A stretch of DNA of 64,000 nt from Bacillus safensis (GTDB lineage: Bacteria; Bacillota; Bacilli; Bacillales; Bacillaceae). The notes beneath the pieces were generated by a model. It was given only the letters and a program-made list of their open reading frames with translations. It was not told the DNA's origin and did no database searches. The DNA is taken from contig BSBG01000002.1 in the NCBI GenBank assembly GCA_030159235.1, forward strand, positions 575,019 to 639,018, written 5' to 3'. The position numbers and the translations under genes are program-made. Every line of letters begins with the position of its first letter. Position 1 is the stretch's first letter. Positions 38,645 through 47,412 of this stretch are shown here, in pieces.

Positions 38645-39341
38645 ATTGAACCCTTCCTTCACACAAAATAACAATGATCAGTGCTAAATAAAAAATGACA
38701 TCGAGCCCACCCTTTAATGCCAGCACACCAAAAAAGAACACCATCGCTTGATATATACGACTCGTCCAGCTCAGGGCCTTTTGATCAACCTGAACAAGCG
38801 GAAAGAGAAATGAAAGTCCTGCTCCAATCATACCCCAGCTCACAAAATTCTCAAAAGGAATACCATAAAAACCACCGCCCTCATACCACACCCAAAACTT
38901 CCGTTCAGCCGCTACTGGATCTAATATGAGGTCAAGCATCACAATCCATATCCCTGTTTCAACAGCTCGTTTCCACTTCGACTGCTGACTGGATAAAAAA
39001 AGGCTGTTTAAAAACACACCAACCCATGCAAAAGCAATGGTTAAAGGCACCCCTGCCACTAGAAAACCTAACGTTGGATAATAGTCATAGACCCCGAAAG
39101 GAAACCCAGTTGTGATCCCTACCCATTCAATCGTAAATGTCAGTACTCCGATGATGGCTGCCCTTTTGATCACAAGCCCCCATGATCCATAAATATTGCG
39201 CCCAATCTCGATGACGCAGCAGGCATACAGCACGAGAAATATTCCATTTGCAAACTGAAGCCATGCTGGCACTTCAAAAGAGACCATTAATATGAGCCCT
39301 ACTAAATACCACCCAAGAAATACCCAACTCACTCTATACAC
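38613..39341 (-). CDS. carotenoid biosynthesis membrane protein (DUF422/CruF family)
   Basis: Encodes 242 residues with about seven predicted membrane helices and conserved polar stretches GVYDYYPTLGFLVAGVP and DLILDPVAAERKFWVW, typical of the DUF422/CruF carotenoid-hydratase family. CruF proteins hydrate the end of an acyclic carotenoid. GTG start behind AAAGGAGCGG. First gene of the minus-strand operon of four overlapping genes; a TATACT-like -10 is seen about 40 bp upstream without a clear -35. Confidence 0.85.
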   Translation of the reverse strand: MYRVSWVFLGWYLVGLILMVSFEVPAWLQFANGIFLVLYACCVIEIGRNIYGSWGLVIKRAAIIGVLTFTIEWVGITTGFPFGVYDYYPTLGFLVAGVPLTIAFAWVGVFLNSLFLSSQQSKWKRAVETGIWIVMLDLILDPVAAERKFWVWYEGGGFYGIPFENFVSWGMIGAGLSFLFPLVQVDQKALSWTSRIYQAMVFFFGVLALKGGLDVIFYLALIIVILCEGRVQFERKRQKPIV

Positions 39342-39512
39342 AAAACCGCTCCTTTATTTCTGCCAAATTCAAGAAAGTCATGCTTCTAGTATAGAAAAAA
39401 AGACGCGTTCTATAAATAAACAATGCGCTTCTTATTTTCATCTAGGCACTCACCAAAAATCCCTTTTGACATACTTTAATTAGTGATCTAGAACAAAGGA
39501 GGCGAATTACTC

Positions 39513-40514
39513 TTGAATCGTTCCATCAAAGTCAGACTGGCATTTATCGTCGTTGTCCTGCTCTTTATTCCATTTGTCGCCTGTAAAAAAGAACAAGAGC
39601 AGACCGTACAAGTAGCAGAGGTGACCCATTCGGTCTTTTATGCTCCACTCTATGTCGCTCTATCTAAGGAATTCTTCAAAGAAGAAGGCCTAGAGGTTGA
39701 ATTAAAAACCACTTGGGGCGGCGATAAAACGATGACAGCTCTCTTATCCGGCGGTGCCGATATCGCCCTGACCGGTTCTGAATCCTCTATCTATGTGGAG
39801 GCTCAAGACACAAAGGACTCTGTCATCAACTTTGCACAGCTGACACAAACAGACGGCACATTTCTTGTTTCAAGGGAGAAAGTAAACCAATTCTCTTGGG
39901 ATCAATTAAAAGGAAAAGACTTTCTTGGACAGCGTAAAGGCGGCATGCCGCAAATGGTCGGTGAATATGTCCTGAAAAAGGAAGGCATTGATTTAAAAAA
40001 GGATCTTCGTATGATTCAAAATATTGATTTTGCCAACATTTCAGGTGCTTTCTCCTCTGGAACTGGCGATTTTGTGCAGTTATTCGAACCGACAGCTTCC
40101 TTAATTGAAAAAGAAGGCAAAGGGTACATTACTGCCTCCTTTGGAGAAGCTTCTGGGAAAGTGCCCTATACCACCTTCATGGCAAAGAAGAGTTACTTAG
40201 ATGAAAACAAAGAGACAGCTGAAGCCTTCACTCGCGCCATTTACAAAGCGCAGAAATGGGTAGAAGCCAAGCAGCCGGAGGAGATTGCAAAAACCATTCA
40301 ATCTCACTTTCCTGACACAGATCTTGATGTCTTATCTACTGCCATCAAACGCTACAAACAGCAGGGCTCCTATGCAACAGATCCCCTTCTGAATGAAGAG
40401 GAATGGAACAAATTGCAGGAAATCATGAAGGAGAGCGGTGAATTGCCGGAATTTATTCCGTACAAACAACTTGTCGATTCATCCATTGCAAAGAAGGTCA
40501 CAGATCACAAATAG
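39513..40514 (+). CDS. ytlA: ABC transporter substrate-binding lipoprotein (SsuA/NMT1 family), YtlA
   Basis: Encodes 333 residues. The signal peptide ends in lipobox FVAC with Cys24. The mature part is an NMT1/SsuA-type periplasmic-binding fold (VTHSVFYAPLYVALSKEFF, GGADIALTGSESS), used for nitrate, sulfonates, or thiamine pyrimidine precursors. No riboswitch or clear regulator site is seen, so the substrate stays open. TTG start behind GGAGGCG; a TTGACA (39466-39471) with a weak TAGAAC is a possible promoter. First gene of ytlA-C-D. Confidence 0.88.
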   Translation: MNRSIKVRLAFIVVVLLFIPFVACKKEQEQTVQVAEVTHSVFYAPLYVALSKEFFKEEGLEVELKTTWGGDKTMTALLSGGADIALTGSESSIYVEAQDTKDSVINFAQLTQTDGTFLVSREKVNQFSWDQLKGKDFLGQRKGGMPQMVGEYVLKKEGIDLKKDLRMIQNIDFANISGAFSSGTGDFVQLFEPTASLIEKEGKGYITASFGEASGKVPYTTFMAKKSYLDENKETAEAFTRAIYKAQKWVEAKQPEEIAKTIQSHFPDTDLDVLSTAIKRYKQQGSYATDPLLNEEEWNKLQEIMKESGELPEFIPYKQLVDSSIAKKVTDHK

Positions 40515-40529
40515 AATAGGAGGTAGCAC

Positions 40530-41300
40530 ATGTCTTTCCTTCAAATTGACCATGTGACCCACACGTACTTCTCTTTAAAAGAAAAAACAACGGCCATACA
40601 GCACATCAATATGGAGATAGACCAAGGTGAATTCATCTCTTTTATTGGTCCCAGCGGCTGCGGAAAAACCACCCTGCTGTCTATCATTGCAGGAATAACG
40701 CCGCCCTCTGAAGGTCGAATTTTAATCGAAGGAAAAGAACCGAATCAAAAGGAGCATCAAATCGGCTACATGCTCCAGCAAGATTATTTGTTCCCGTGGA
40801 AAACCATCAAGGAAAATATCATTCTCGGATTAAAAATTACCAAACAAGATTCACACGAAGCCACCTCTGCTGCCCTTGGTTTACTGCCAAAGCTTGGACT
40901 GTATGATGTGGAGGAAAAATATCCGAAGGAGCTGTCTGGGGGAATGAGGCAGCGTGCGGCTCTCGCCCGAACGCTTGCAGTGAATCCCGGTCTGCTTTTA
41001 TTAGATGAGCCATTTTCAGCTTTAGACTATCAAACCAAACTAACTTTAGAGGATCTCGTCTTTCACACACTCAAAAACTATCAAAAAACAGCGGTTCTAG
41101 TGACACATGACATCGGCGAAGCCATTGCGATGAGTGACCGCATTTTCTTATTCTCAAAGCATCCTGGCTCGATTCAGCGAATTTTTACTGTTCCAGATGA
41201 CCTGAGGACTCTTTCACCTTTTAAAGCGAGACAGACACAGAGTTTTCAAGAGCTCTTTCAAACGATTTGGAAGGAGCTGAAAACAATTGAAACACAGTGA
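40530..41300 (+). CDS. ytlC: ABC transporter ATPase, YtlC
   Basis: Encodes 256 residues of the SsuB/TauB type. Walker [10 protein letters not shown] (about 41-49), the Q-loop [11 protein letters not shown], signature LSGGMRQR and Walker [13 protein letters not shown] are all intact, followed by the His loop [14 protein letters not shown] precedes the ATG, 15 bp after the ytlA stop. It overlaps ytlD by 14 bp. Confidence 0.93.
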   Translation: MSFLQIDHVTHTYFSLKEKTTAIQHINMEIDQGEFISFIGPSGCGKTTLLSIIAGITPPSEGRILIEGKEPNQKEHQIGYMLQQDYLFPWKTIKENIILGLKITKQDSHEATSAALGLLPKLGLYDVEEKYPKELSGGMRQRAALARTLAVNPGLLLLDEPFSALDYQTKLTLEDLVFHTLKNYQKTAVLVTHDIGEAIAMSDRIFLFSKHPGSIQRIFTVPDDLRTLSPFKARQTQSFQELFQTIWKELKTIETQ

Positions 41301-42081
41301 CCTTTTACATGAAGCCTATCGCAAAAAATACCGAATGGAAAAACACATCACACGTATTTATCAGCTCATCATTTTCGCCAGCTTCTTTTCGCTTTGGGAG
41401 CTTGCCAGTCACTTTCGGCTCATCGATCCGCTCATATTCAGCTCACCATCTGCGGTCTGCCAATTGTTTGTGCAAAAAATATCAGATGGTTCTTTAATGA
41501 ATCATATGAGTATTACATTATTTGAAACGGTGCTCGGATTTCTACTTGGCACCTTATGCGGTATTTTACTCGCTGCCGCCTTATGGTGGTCTACCCGTCT
41601 CGCGAATGTACTTGATCCTTATTTAGTCATTTTAAATGCCATGCCAAAAGTCGCCCTCGCCCCGATTTTAATTGTTGCCCTTGGACCTGGCATGATCAGC
41701 ATCGTCGCAATGGGCGCGATCATTAGTGTAATCATTACAACGATCGTCATTTACACAGCCTTTCAAGAGGTCGATGAGAATTATTTAAAGGTGATGAAAA
41801 CCTTTGGGGCGAAAAAGAGCATCGTCTTTCGTGAAGTCATTTTGCCAGCTAGTATTCCAACGATGATTTCTGCCATCAAGGTCAATGTCGGTCTTTCTTG
41901 GGTTGGGGTCATTGTAGGAGAATTTCTTGTTTCTTCAAAAGGACTCGGCTACATGATCATTTACGGCTTTCAAGTCTTCAACTTTACACTCGTGTTCTTA
42001 AGTCTTTTCATTATTGCCGTGTTTGCGACCATTATGTACCAGCTTGTGGAATGGCTCGAACGCCGTTTTCTTCAAAAATAA
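41287..42081 (+). CDS. ytlD: ABC transporter permease, YtlD
   Basis: Encodes 264 residues with six predicted helices and the BPD-1 loop [24 protein letters not shown] that contacts the ATPase. TTG start 10 bp after a GGAG within the end of ytlC. It completes a one-substrate import system (binding protein, ATPase, permease homodimer) of the SsuABC/TauABC family. Confidence 0.92.
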   Translation: MKHSDLLHEAYRKKYRMEKHITRIYQLIIFASFFSLWELASHFRLIDPLIFSSPSAVCQLFVQKISDGSLMNHMSITLFETVLGFLLGTLCGILLAAALWWSTRLANVLDPYLVILNAMPKVALAPILIVALGPGMISIVAMGAIISVIITTIVIYTAFQEVDENYLKVMKTFGAKKSIVFREVILPASIPTMISAIKVNVGLSWVGVIVGEFLVSSKGLGYMIIYGFQVFNFTLVFLSLFIIAVFATIMYQLVEWLERRFLQK

Positions 42082-42115
42082 AAAAGCACAGGGATTGTCT
42101 CCCTGCGCTTTTTTA
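42081..42115. terminator. bidirectional terminator between ytlD and ytkD
   Basis: A 14-bp stem with one mismatch (42081-42094 with 42100-42113), loop TTGTC, A and T runs at either side. Confidence 0.88.
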
Positions 42116-42589
42116 ACGAATCAAACCGTTCTTTTCTAAATAAGCAAGACTTTGTCTTAACACATCATCTTTCATAATAAAACTGAAATTCTTATTTTTT
42201 GCGATGGATCTCGGCAAGTCTGCGAAAAGAACCGGTCCTTTCGTTTCAAAATATGTTTCTTGCTTCACTAGCTTTTCAATATCAGCGAAATAAATATTCT
42301 TTACAATGACCTTTTCTCTGCCCAGCACCTGATATTGGCCAATATACGTTAATTCACGAACAACAGCACCCGTCTCTTCTTGAATCTCCCGTATAGCGGC
42401 TTGGTCTGCATCTTCATTCGGCTCAACTTTCCCTCCTGGGAACTCATAGCCCCGATCCTCATGTTCAGTGAGCAGCCATTTCCCTTGGTAGCGGCAGATG
42501 GCCCAAACATGCTTAGGATGACTTGAAAAAGGCTTCTCATCAAAAGAGAGCTTGACCGTATTATGATAATAGTCTTTAAATACATGCAT
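42113..42589 (-). CDS. ytkD: Nudix hydrolase YtkD (RNA pyrophosphohydrolase/8-oxo-dGTPase)
   Basis: About 158 residues, the length of B. subtilis YtkD. The Nudix box is complete: G-x5-E-x7-RE-x2-EE-x-G in GGKVEPNEDADQAAIREIQE and on (about 57-79). YtkD removes pyrophosphate from the 5' end of RNA and also cleans 8-oxo-dGTP. I chose ATG 42589, which follows GAGGG with 8-bp spacing and matches the B. subtilis start (VFKDYY); the frame to 42694 adds unrelated residues. Confidence 0.92.
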   Translation of the reverse strand: MHVFKDYYHNTVKLSFDEKPFSSHPKHVWAICRYQGKWLLTEHEDRGYEFPGGKVEPNEDADQAAIREIQEETGAVVRELTYIGQYQVLGREKVIVKNIYFADIEKLVKQETYFETKGPVLFADLPRSIAKNKNFSFIMKDDVLRQSLAYLEKNGLIR

Positions 42590-42768
42590 GTGAAATCCCT
42601 CATATCCTGTCCTTGCTTCTTGTAAAACATCATACCACAGATCACATTTCTCTGAAGAATTTTTATTAAAAGTGAAACAAACGAGTGGTCTCATCTCGTC
42701 TTGTATCTAAAATGAGGTATTGTTGCTAAAACCTTTTTATCTTCTCCAACTTCACCCAACTTTAATCA

Positions 42769-42794
42769 TGAAACCTTTTCATCTGTATGACGTA
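42769..42794 (+). promoter_or_regulatory. sigma-W-type promoter of the terD-AIM24 pair
   Basis: TGAAAC (42769-42774), exactly 16 bp beginning CTTTT, then CGTA (42791-42794): a full match to the extracytoplasmic-function sigma-W consensus. It lies 45 bp before the terD-like ATG. B. subtilis yceC-type TerD genes are also under ECF sigma factors. Confidence 0.8.
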
Positions 42795-42838
42795 AAAAGA
42801 AGAAGCATTTGTCCTATCACAACGAGGAGGAACCTAGC

Positions 42839-43492
42839 ATGAGTACCACAAATAGGTCAAAACAAGAAAAGAATAAAACACGCTCCCTGAGTCAAAAGGA
42901 GAAAGAAAACGCATCTCATGAGGCAGCAAAGAAAAGCCTCACAAAAGGACAAAATATAGATTTAACAAAAGATAATCCAAATGCAGATCAAATTCAAATC
43001 GGACTCGGCTGGGATTTGTCTGGTCAGCCAATTGATTTAGATACGCAAGTGTTTCTTTTAAATGAAGAAGACAAGCTGTTGTCTCCAAACCATCTAATCT
43101 ATTATCATCAGCAGCAAAGCTTAGACGGAGCTGTGCGTCATCTTGGTGATCATCAATTTGGCGGAGGGTATCGAGACAATGAAATGATCATTATGCAATT
43201 AAGCAGAGTCTCACCGGATATTCATAAAATTGTCGTCACAGCCACGATACATGATGCACACGAACGTCAGCATCATTTTGGACAAGTCTCCAATGCTTAT
43301 GTGCGCATTACTGATCAAATCTCGCAGCAGGAGATTTGTACCTTTCAGTTAACAGAGGATTATTCGTACTGTACATCCATTTTGTGCGCTGAGCTAACAA
43401 GAGATGAGGATGAATGGAAGATCACCGCTACTGGACAAGGAACAACACTGGATTTAAATGATTTATGCCGTATCTATGGATTCACATCTTGA
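42839..43492 (+). CDS. TerD-family stress protein
   Basis: About 217 residues. A lysine-rich, charged N-terminal tail (about 1-50) precedes one TerD domain (about 55-215) with LGWDLSGQPIDLDTQVFLL, GDHQFGGGYRDNE and the C-terminal VSNAYVRI. TerD domains bind calcium and are linked to tellurite, phage and envelope stress. No membrane helix. ATG 42839 follows GAGGAGG. It is driven by a sigma-W-type promoter and followed 22 bp later by an AIM24-family gene, so both should respond to envelope stress. Confidence 0.88.
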   Translation: MSTTNRSKQEKNKTRSLSQKEKENASHEAAKKSLTKGQNIDLTKDNPNADQIQIGLGWDLSGQPIDLDTQVFLLNEEDKLLSPNHLIYYHQQQSLDGAVRHLGDHQFGGGYRDNEMIIMQLSRVSPDIHKIVVTATIHDAHERQHHFGQVSNAYVRITDQISQQEICTFQLTEDYSYCTSILCAELTRDEDEWKITATGQGTTLDLNDLCRIYGFTS

Positions 43493-43514
43493 CGAAGGAA
43501 GGGAGCCTGCACCT

Positions 43515-44297
43515 ATGGGATTTCATTTCAACACGATAGAAGAACTGACCTTACAAGCAGAAGGCAGCGGAATTTTTTTTGCCAAAAAAGGCGCCATGAT
43601 TGCCGATCAAGGAACGTTCCAATACCGCAAGCGATTACTCGGAACGAATAAAGGAAATATGGTCAGTCAAGTATTTAACCATATCAGCAGGAAGTTGACA
43701 GGTGAAAACCTTGAGATGATGGAAGTGAGTGGACAAGGTACTTGCTATTTGGCTGATTCAAGTGAGCATGTGACTGTGATCAATCTTGAGCCAAGCGGTC
43801 CTTGGCAGTATGTAAGCGTAGAAAGTGAGGATTTACTTGCCTTTACTGAGGAATGTCATTACGGCGTCACACCAGTAGGCGTTGGTATTTTATCACAGAA
43901 AGGTCTGTTTACATCAAAGCTTTCCTATCGAGGACACGGAGCTCAGGTTGCCATCAAAACGAATGGAAACCCCCTCATTTTAAAAGCCCCCTGTCGTGTA
44001 GATCCTGACGCTATTGTCGCTTGGACGGGCAAAGCACCGAAAGTTAAACTAGATGTGAACTGGAAAACCTTCATTGGACAAACTTCTGGCGAATCCTATT
44101 TATTTGAGTTCCAAGAACAAGACCAAATTGTCATTATTCAGCCATCTGAACGCACATCTGGCTTACGGGTCGGTTTAGATGATCATCGCTACAAGCCTCA
44201 GAGCCAGAGCTCCTCTCATGATCTCACCAATTCACAGCAAGAAAATAGAGGCGGGATCAGTGATCTGATCGGAGGTATTTTACAGCCGCGAAAATAA
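43515..44297 (+). CDS. AIM24-family protein
   Basis: About 260 residues of the AIM24/TRAP-like double beta-helix family (MMEVSGQGTCYLADSSEHVTVI, SLVKAPC-type turns in GNPLILKAPCRVDPDAIVAW). Bacterial members often sit beside TerD genes in stress operons; the biochemical role is unknown. The C-terminal 40 residues are Ser/Gln/Gly-rich and probably disordered. ATG 43515 follows GGAAGGGAG; the longer frame to 43458 overlaps terD without a site. Confidence 0.85.
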   Translation: MGFHFNTIEELTLQAEGSGIFFAKKGAMIADQGTFQYRKRLLGTNKGNMVSQVFNHISRKLTGENLEMMEVSGQGTCYLADSSEHVTVINLEPSGPWQYVSVESEDLLAFTEECHYGVTPVGVGILSQKGLFTSKLSYRGHGAQVAIKTNGNPLILKAPCRVDPDAIVAWTGKAPKVKLDVNWKTFIGQTSGESYLFEFQEQDQIVIIQPSERTSGLRVGLDDHRYKPQSQSSSHDLTNSQQENRGGISDLIGGILQPRK

Positions 44298-44327
44298 AAG
44301 CATGTAGAGATTCTCTACATGCTTTTT
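44296..44327. terminator. bidirectional terminator after the AIM24 gene
   Basis: AAAAGCATGTAGAGA (44296-44310) pairs with 44312-44326; A and T flanks. It overlaps the stop codon of the AIM24 gene and lies before the stop of the convergent gene. Confidence 0.85.
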
Positions 44328-44644
44328 CAATTCATCAAACCGTTTGTCTCAATAAAGCTCCTTGTCTCTTCATTCCCGAGTTCATAAATCATTGAATAGA
44401 TCTCTTTTCTTTTTCTATCCATTTCATCATTTGGACTATCATAATGATATTCAAGAAACGGAACATGCGCTCGAAAGAAGCCTTTCCAATCTGTCATATA
44501 CTGTTCATCAAAATAGTCTCTCAGCTGCAAAATTTGATCATCATCTGCTTCTATTTGAAATTGCCAAGCCGCCGCATCTCTATGCTGCGATATCGATCCA
44601 TCTTGTACGGATACAAAGTATGTGTGTCTCGCCATCTGATTCAT
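44327..44644 (-). CDS. conserved hypothetical protein
   Basis: Encodes up to 105 residues, acidic and probably cytosolic, with many aromatic and His residues (AAAWQFQIEADDDQILQLRDYFDEQY, FFRAHVPFLEYH, NDEMDRKRKEIYSMIYELG). No Cys, signal peptide or membrane helix. Homologues in bacilli are sometimes named hydrolase without proof; I give no function. Two starts are equally placed behind AGGA sites: 44644 or ATG 44632 (MARHTYFV). Monocistronic or with the gene upstream at 44680. Confidence 0.7.
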   Translation of the reverse strand: MNQMARHTYFVSVQDGSISQHRDAAAWQFQIEADDDQILQLRDYFDEQYMTDWKGFFRAHVPFLEYHYDSPNDEMDRKRKEIYSMIYELGNEETRSFIETNGLMN

Positions 44645-44679
44645 CCTTTTTTCCTTTAGTATGACCAGATAAGAGGAAA

Positions 44680-45084
44680 TTACGGCTTTTTGCGCAATTT
44701 ATTTTTCAACATATCCAACACATCAATAAACAACTGTGGAACGGGAATTCCAAGGGCTCTGGCTGTCGAGACGATTTGGTAAGATTCATAAATAATATAA
44801 AAGATGATCGCTAAATCCTTAATCGTCCCATTTGTCTTCAGCATGACATCGAAGAAATGTGCCATAGATATTAAAGAGATTGTCACAACCTTTCGAACAA
44901 GGCGTGTAAAAAATCGCTTCATTGTAAGCTGTCCAGTCAAAGATTCTCTTAGGCTTGAACAAATTAATTCAATAGCCATCAACGTCACTAAAATCATCAG
45001 TAAATATCCTGCTCCACCAAACAGAAAGCCCATCGCCGACAAACTAACTGTAACCAACGACAAGATGCCTAAATCCTTACTCAC
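44680..45084 (-). CDS. ytkC: phage-holin-like membrane protein, YtkC
   Basis: Encodes 134 residues with about three to four hydrophobic segments (6-23, 24-42, 66-84) and the pattern of the class 4 phage-holin family (AIELICSSLRESLTG, VRKVVTISLISMAHFFDVM, IIFYIIYESYQIVSTARALGIPVP). Several bacilli keep such a chromosomal holin-like gene; no lysis enzyme gene is adjacent. GTG start. Function in the host is unknown. Confidence 0.75.
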   Translation of the reverse strand: MSKDLGILSLVTVSLSAMGFLFGGAGYLLMILVTLMAIELICSSLRESLTGQLTMKRFFTRLVRKVVTISLISMAHFFDVMLKTNGTIKDLAIIFYIIYESYQIVSTARALGIPVPQLFIDVLDMLKNKLRKKP

Positions 45085-45189
45085 TTGGCATCAACATCCT
45101 TTCAAAGTGGAACTCCTTACCTCAATAGTATATGCCGGATGTTCGCAAAAGCTTGGACAACAAAAAATAAAGGCGTTGCCTTTTAACAA

Positions 45190-45214
45190 GAAAAAGCCGC
45201 CTTACACGGCGGCT
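45190..45214 (-). terminator. terminator of the YjfB-type gene
   Basis: AGCCGCC (45195-45201) pairs with 45208-45214 and is followed on the minus strand by TTTTTC. Confidence 0.75.
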
Positions 45215-45219
45215 ACTTC

Positions 45220-45411
45220 CTAGACTCTAACATCAATAAAGCTAGCGTCTGAATCCTTGGGTTGAACAGCTTGAGGCTGCTGCTGTACTTGATCCAGCAT
45301 CACCATGGCTTGTGCTGTATTCGTAGCAAGCTGTGAATTCAACAAACTGATATTGAGTGTTTTTTGAATGCTCGCTACTTGCTGACTCATCATTCCTGCA
45401 ATAGAAGACAT
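45220..45411 (-). CDS. YjfB-family small protein
   Basis: Encodes 63 residues, mostly helical, rich in Gln and Ser (SSIAGMMSQQVASIQKTLN, QAMVMLDQVQQQPQAVQ). This is the YjfB family, annotated as putative motility protein because homologues belong to sigma-D regulons. A weak sigma-D-like element (TGAA, 15 bp, GCCGAAGA) lies upstream but deviates from consensus. GGGAGGG ribosome site before the ATG. Confidence 0.75.
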   Translation of the reverse strand: MSSIAGMMSQQVASIQKTLNISLLNSQLATNTAQAMVMLDQVQQQPQAVQPKDSDASFIDVRV

Positions 45412-45485
45412 CTTCTTCCCTCCCTTCTCTTTTCTCTTCGGCTGAAAGCCCTATGATTTCAATGGGCTGTCTGTCCCGATTCCAT

Positions 45486-45520
45486 AAAAAAAGAATGTCG
45501 ATCTATTCACGATCGACATC
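45486..45520 (-). terminator. dps terminator
   Basis: ATGTCGATC (45495-45503) pairs with 45511-45519; seven T follow on the minus strand. Confidence 0.88.
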
Positions 45521-45535
45521 CTTTCCACATACGTA

Positions 45536-45973
45536 TTATCCTAAAAATGCTTTAAGCATCCAGTTGTGCTTCTCAATAGATTGATGAATCGCAAGCAGCA
45601 TATCACCTGTTGTTTCATCGCCAACCTCAGCAGCCAGATCCATTCCTTGCTTTAATTCCTCTGCGATATTGGAGAAATCGTCATATAGATTTTTCACCAT
45701 TTGCTCCGCTGATTCATTGCCTTCAGCTTCTTGAATGCTAGAAATTTCTAAGCATTTTTTCATTGTCGCAACAGGTTTTCCATTTAATGCAAGCATACGC
45801 TCAGCCAAATCATCAATATATGTAGCTGTTTCTGTATATAATTCCTCAAATTTCTCGTGGAGTGTAAAGAAGTCTTTTCCCTTTACATACCAGTGATAGT
45901 TATGTAATTTCACGTAAAGCACAGTCCAATCAGCTACTTGTTTATTGACAACGTTTAATAATTTTTCAGACAT
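45536..45973 (-). CDS. dps: Dps-family DNA-binding ferritin
   Basis: Encodes 145 residues of a four-helix ferritin-like protein. Ferroxidase-site residues are visible in [21 protein letters not shown] (His and the following Asp/Glu) at about residues 27-48 and in [14 protein letters not shown]. Dps dodecamers oxidise and store iron and protect DNA under general stress. GGAGGA ribosome site. A sigma-B-type promoter (46012-46037) agrees with dps being a general stress gene in B. subtilis. Confidence 0.95.
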   Translation of the reverse strand: MSEKLLNVVNKQVADWTVLYVKLHNYHWYVKGKDFFTLHEKFEELYTETATYIDDLAERMLALNGKPVATMKKCLEISSIQEAEGNESAEQMVKNLYDDFSNIAEELKQGMDLAAEVGDETTGDMLLAIHQSIEKHNWMLKAFLG

Positions 45974-46011
45974 GTTTATTTCCTCCTTATGTAATTGCGT
46001 TTAGTATGAGA

Positions 46012-46037
46012 ATACCCTTTTCTTATTATACTGAAAC
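46012..46037 (-). promoter_or_regulatory. sigma-B promoter of dps
   Basis: On the minus strand GTTTCA (46037-46032), 14 bp, GGGTAT (46017-46012), a good match to the general-stress consensus GTTTAA-N12-15-GGGTAT. Confidence 0.8.
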
Positions 46038-46105
46038 CTGCCATGAATTTCTTCTATTTTGACTGCATGAAATATATGTTAATATGGAAATAAGGAGGGA
46101 GTTAG

Positions 46106-46252
46106 ATGCTGTTACTTGGGATTATCAGCTTTATCATTATCTCAATCGTTGTCTTTTTATCACTGTGGACAACATCGAAGGCTTATGAATATAAGCATAA
46201 AGTCGATTCACCACAGGATGCTGAACCAAACCAACGTCCTAACCCAAAATAA
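46106..46252 (+). CDS. ytzI: small membrane protein, YtzI
   Basis: Encodes 48 residues: one N-terminal membrane helix (about 2-24), then a polar tail with TTSKAYEYKHKVDSP, the pattern of YtzI of bacilli. It has a strong GGAGGG ribosome site 5 bp before the ATG and lies between dps and ytkA as in B. subtilis. Function unknown. Confidence 0.75.
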   Translation: MLLLGIISFIIISIVVFLSLWTTSKAYEYKHKVDSPQDAEPNQRPNPK

Positions 46253-46260
46253 AACCGCTT

Positions 46261-46695
46261 TCAATGATGTGAGGTTTCTTCTTCAATAGATGAACTCTCT
46301 TTTTTCACTTCACCTACGTGAATGTTCGTCTTCGGCATATTATGCTGCTGTTTAGCTGTCACATGGACTTGTATGATATAAAGGCCATCTTTGTTGAAGG
46401 CTGTATGCAATTCGTATACACCTTTATTTTCTTTCTTTGGCTGAATCATTTTGCTGTTATCCTTGTCGCCATCTTTCCACACTTCAAATTGAACATCATC
46501 TGCATCGTCAACAGGCGTATCACCATATGTGACAGCTGCTTTTACTATAACGCTTTCATTTTTCTCCACTTGCTCAGGTCCTGTAAGTTTGACCTCTAAT
46601 AACTCGGGCACTTCCCCTTTGCCGCTATTTGCTGCAGAGTTTCCACATGCACTTAATAACATGAACATCAGAATCATTCCCAACATTTTTCGCAT
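46261..46695 (-). CDS. ytkA: YtkA-family lipoprotein
   Basis: About 144 residues. The signal peptide ends in lipobox LSAC (Cys17). The mature part is a YtkA-like immunoglobulin-type beta domain (about 35-130: VKAAVTYGDTPVDDADDVQF, GVYELHTAFNKDGLYIIQVHV), related to FixH/CopC-like envelope proteins. ATG 46695 follows GGGGGA; the frame to 46821 has no ribosome site and would bury the signal peptide. Function unknown. Confidence 0.85.
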   Translation of the reverse strand: MRKMLGMILMFMLLSACGNSAANSGKGEVPELLEVKLTGPEQVEKNESVIVKAAVTYGDTPVDDADDVQFEVWKDGDKDNSKMIQPKKENKGVYELHTAFNKDGLYIIQVHVTAKQQHNMPKTNIHVGEVKKESSSIEEETSHH

Positions 46696-46776
46696 CCTGC
46701 GTTTCCCCCTTCTGTACTGACATGTCCATTTTAACAAATATCCCCTATTTTGACATCTCATGATCGTATTCAAATA

Positions 46777-46803
46777 AAAAACCGGACACTCAAATGTCCG
46801 GTT
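46777..46803 (-). terminator. luxS terminator
   Basis: AACCGGACA (46780-46788) pairs with 46795-46803 and runs into T on the minus strand. Confidence 0.9.
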
Positions 46804-46813
46804 CATCATTCTA

Positions 46814-47287
46814 TTAACCAAATACTTTTAAAAGCTCTTCCTGATCCTGAGAAAGCCAGAAACGCATTAAACGTTTTGCTCCTTCAAGATCATGAAGCTT
46901 CGCTTGGCCGCATTGCTCTTCGTTTGCAGCAGGAATTTCTGTTACCTCAACGGCATCCTTGAATGTCGCATCAAGCAGTTCAACGATTTCTTGTGGAGTT
47001 GGTGCACCACTGACAACTAAATAATAGCCTGTCTGGCAGCCCATTGGAGAAATATCGATGATATCAAAATGATCATACTTCTCTGAGTGTGTTCTAATAT
47101 TAAACGCAAGTAAATGCTCTAATGTATGAATCGTATCAGGCTTCATCGCCTGCTTGTTTGGCTGACAAAAACGAATATCAAATTTATTTACTTCACCATC
47201 TGATCCCACTTTATGGACGCCACAATGACGTACATATGGCGCTTTTACAGCATTATGATCTAGTTCAAAGCTTTCGACTGAAGGCAT
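46814..47287 (-). CDS. luxS: S-ribosylhomocysteine lyase
   Basis: 157 residues. The metal ligands His54 and His58 (HTLEH) and Cys126 (EEQCGQ), and the catalytic Cys84 (PMGCQTG), are all at their standard positions. LuxS splits S-ribosylhomocysteine into homocysteine and the AI-2 precursor DPD, recycling SAM by-products. Start ATG 47287 follows AGGAGTGG; the three extra codons to 47296 are not needed. Confidence 0.97.
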   Translation of the reverse strand: MPSVESFELDHNAVKAPYVRHCGVHKVGSDGEVNKFDIRFCQPNKQAMKPDTIHTLEHLLAFNIRTHSEKYDHFDIIDISPMGCQTGYYLVVSGAPTPQEIVELLDATFKDAVEVTEIPAANEEQCGQAKLHDLEGAKRLMRFWLSQDQEELLKVFG

Positions 47288-47412
47288 AATCACCACTCCT
47301 ATAATTGCAATTTCCTATATTATATCATATTTCTCCGACCAGTTTAGTTTATAAAACTTTCCTTCCTTGTCCTTTTTTCTTATACTGTGGAGACAGACAA
47401 GGAGGAACCTCT

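Noticed and set aside
45412..45470. sigma-D-like element before the YjfB-type gene
   Set aside because: TGAA and GCCGAAGA each deviate from TAAA and GCCGATAT; too weak to list as a promoter.
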